From positions 2,108,001-2,172,000 of the forward strand of contig NZ_CP189850.1 in NCBI RefSeq assembly GCF_050271975.1: DNA of 64,000 nucleotides. Reading direction: 5' to 3'. The stretch comes from Litorimonas sp947503715 (GTDB lineage Bacteria > Pseudomonadota > Alphaproteobacteria > Caulobacterales > Maricaulaceae). Below, piece after piece: positions 63,201 through 64,000 of this stretch (positions are counted from its first letter, which is position 1; every line of letters begins with the position of its first letter). Position numbers and translations under genes: made by a program. The notes beneath the pieces are model-generated. The model did not search any database and was not told the DNA's origin. It was given only the letters and a program-made list of their open reading frames with translations.

Positions 63201-63467
63201 GGCCCAGTTCAGCGCATTACCTGTGATTTTCCAGAGAACGGAGTCAGAGGATGAAACTTTAACAATCTGATCAAATGCTAATGCAGAGATATCGTTGTCG
63301 CCGCCCAGTGAGGCTTTCTCATCTAGGGCAGGATATCGAGAAGAGGTCCAGAAAGTGAGCACAATCGCGGCCACACCCAAAGCGCCGAAGACGAGCCGTT
63401 TATCCAAACCTTTGTCTGAACGGTTCTCACTGTAAGTCTCGAGTGCGCTGACGTCACTGGTAGTCAT
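60261..63467 (-). CDS. permease (ArsP/DUF318-like) fused to VCBS repeats and UnbV/ASPIC domain
   Basis: The 1068-residue product joins two normally separate modules. Residues ~1-385 form a polytopic membrane domain with the permease-type segment GAPLGVCVNCAVPIAMGVQK (~125-145) and a second half containing FLPVPIAFDVVI (~318). Residues ~475-975 carry at least seven D-x-D-x-D-G-type VCBS/FG-GAP repeats, for example DVHGDGWPDV, DLDQDGTLEI and DFDQDGDLDI, which fold as a calcium-binding beta-propeller. A six-cysteine insert lies at ~750-840. Residues ~978-1068 match the UnbV/ASPIC domain (GGFASFDEQVAHFGLG). The propeller should face the periplasm. Confidence 0.82.
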   Translation of the reverse strand: MTTSDVSALETYSENRSDKGLDKRLVFGALGVAAIVLTFWTSSRYPALDEKASLGGDNDISALAFDQIVKVSSSDSVLWKITGNALNWAYTNKQGMFFGILFAAAIMTLLQLLVQKQFKGRFANTLLGVSIGAPLGVCVNCAVPIAMGVQKSGGRTETSLAVLLSSPSLNMVVLSMTFAIFPFWLAALKVSVTLAFIILAIPLAVKLLGPSITPAESVIDDVMDATPSLGEKSNPSTRIYDRHDPLARTNWLRAFIWYVRGFGENLWYIFKITVPLMILAGILGSIVVTLLPWEALAALVPTGGLAWVLGIGLVAILGTFLPVPIAFDVVICAVLLAAGVDPTYVAVLLLTLGLFSIYPALQIGHSISRKLAIGLFAMVAMTGIATGFAANGLEAFEERRQQTAIASGLARQADIEASSIDSKIGSDVTIINTLGTGRAVAAKDVFTASDGVTITKIPFAKGFIPDEPSDKLFSRIYGPEIGLNMADGVSPLRFLEPIARTHSISTGDVHGDGWPDVVLTSDDGLALFANMGGKKFERQSISASGIDLKGLVRAALVDLDGDKDLDILAASHWDGVYILENMDGRFVTPAFELPGHVEGAITSAFAFGDLDQDGTLEIVVGKSAIGNNTLNRTSSVAQNYILSRVDDQWVSKPLSGPEGETLSILISDLNRDGRPDLMIGNDYRPPDHLYFSNELGALERANRGRIRGGTTRWTMSLATGDIDGDLVPEIYAGNISGRAAADSKNPASECRYETAQERQKCEDRLSAFIPLQPARRQGDAIGCNAIEDNIMAEGCTMIAMTQAIMRRGGTGTEAVGDLCERIPNKWLDFKRMCETRRDEVLVKLSEQEIKETLPSFKQTNVLLKRDPKNGIFNDIAERASVDNGGWTWNARFADLDNDADLDLYVVNGHGMAVNRYDDKYFENSAGEFVNRPEEAGLASGLPATAYSYVDFDQDGDLDIMTLPLLGPAKVFVNTAAQLGSNSIGFQLENKSGNSSAIGAEIIIRYAGGAQIREIQMSGGFASFDEQVAHFGLGDIEQVDSVEIRWPDGEVTRTQTPLAAGAHYNIQRN

Positions 63468-63577
63468 GTAAACAAGGCCCCTTATCTCCCTTCGGCTCTA
63501 ACGCTCCACATATATCCTGTCCAGCCTGTCGGCTGACTCCCTTGCGATAATGTGATCTTTGGCATAGCCCCATTCTC

Positions 63578-64000
63578 ATGATTAATATTTTGATGCTCTC
63601 GGGGCCGGCATTAGGGCATGTGGCGCGGCTCAGTCTGGCTGCAGAAGCACTCCTTAAAACCTCTGATATTAAAGTTGATTTTGTTGTTCCAGGTTTTTGC
63701 CAACACTTAACGCTTCCGGAGTCAGCAGGTTGTCGCGTTCAAACAATCCGAATCGAAGATGAGAGTCGAAAATTTCCGGCTCTGGCATATGCAGAACAGG
63801 TTGAGAGATTATTCGATACACTTAATCCCGATATCATCGTTCAGGATTGCAGCCCGTTGCGCTGGCTACCCGCGACTCGCTTTCCCGAGTGTCCGAGGGT
63901 GGTGATAACAAATGCATTTCTGATCGGTCCGCCCGAGTTTGAAACACATCAAGTCTCTGACTTTGCGGCACGCAAAACCCAACTCAATAAGATGCGAGCG
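63578..64000 (+). CDS. GT1-like glycosyltransferase, N-terminal part (runs off window)
   Basis: The frame is open from the ATG at 63578 to the right edge (141 codons). It begins INILMLSGPALGHVARLSLAA, the glycine-rich N-terminal strand-loop of GT-B glycosyltransferases (MGT/GT1/GT28 type), followed by DFVVPGF and PDIIVQDCSPL (~88). The sugar-nucleotide-binding C-terminal half is outside the window. An ATG five codons downstream is an alternative start. It is divergent from the permease fusion across ~110 bases and would fit a surface-glycan locus. Confidence 0.72.
   Translation, partial: MINILMLSGPALGHVARLSLAAEALLKTSDIKVDFVVPGFCQHLTLPESAGCRVQTIRIEDESRKFPALAYAEQVERLFDTLNPDIIVQDCSPLRWLPATRFPECPRVVITNAFLIGPPEFETHQVSDFAARKTQLNKMRA

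Noticed and set aside
1..64000. CRISPR arrays, insertion sequences, prophage, tRNA genes
   Set aside because: I found no regularly spaced repeats, transposase or integrase frames, phage structural genes, or tRNA T-arm/acceptor patterns.

Overview
The window looks like chromosomal DNA of a stalked or budding-type marine alphaproteobacterium, most likely from the Maricaulales (Hyphomonadaceae or a relative). This is inference. It rests on the era-recO-parC order, the rluD-rpoH neighbourhood, an alphaproteobacterial SUF operon led by an IscR-type regulator, a bactofilin/M23 peptidase pair with a perfect CtrA-type site, and a TipN-like polar coiled-coil protein. Coding density is very high, many genes overlap by 1 to 30 bases, and base composition is moderate. 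I see no rRNA, tRNA, CRISPR, insertion sequence or prophage.

Layout. 1-3895: end of era, then recO and parC (+). 3896-4584: a gene-free gap holding a strongly structured region (candidate RNA), a degenerate palindromic repeat and a terminator. 4585-7644 (-): bactofilin, M23 peptidase, ferritin-like DUF455 protein, Bcp peroxiredoxin. 7718-14257: a giant AsmA/YhdP-type envelope protein, tyrS, anmK and a hydrolase. 14432-23790 (+): a SUF iron-sulfur operon (iscR, two cysteine desulfurases, sufB, sufC, sufD, sufT, A-type carrier) interrupted by a lipoprotein, RidA-like, cupin and small membrane-protein genes. 23792-27725 (-): an exported protein with a PapD-like chaperone, rpoH and rluD. 27839-34158: gluconate permease, TipN-like protein, CPBP protease, Hpt protein and a second exported protein paralogous to the first.

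34387-41328: alpha-2-macroglobulin and PBP1C, an envelope defence/repair pair. 41296-51881: uracil-DNA glycosylase-like protein, threonine catabolism (kbl-tdh), nitroreductase, MFS exporter, acyl-CoA synthetase, exported protease-like lipoprotein, threonine/serine dehydratase and a GH42 beta-galactosidase. 51878-56276 (-): TonB-dependent receptor, BlaR1-like M56 metalloprotease and BlaI-like repressor, apparently one operon behind two identical 14-bp palindromes.

56419-64000 is the least conventional part. It holds a GT-D-like glycosyltransferase fused to a DegT-like aminotransferase domain, a sulfotransferase, a FemAB/GNAT-like acyltransferase, a 1068-residue fusion of an ArsP/DUF318-type permease with VCBS repeats and a C-terminal UnbV/ASPIC domain, and the start of a GT1-like glycosyltransferase. 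I read it as a candidate locus for making, modifying and displaying or sensing a surface glycoconjugate. It continues past the right edge and its function is unproven.
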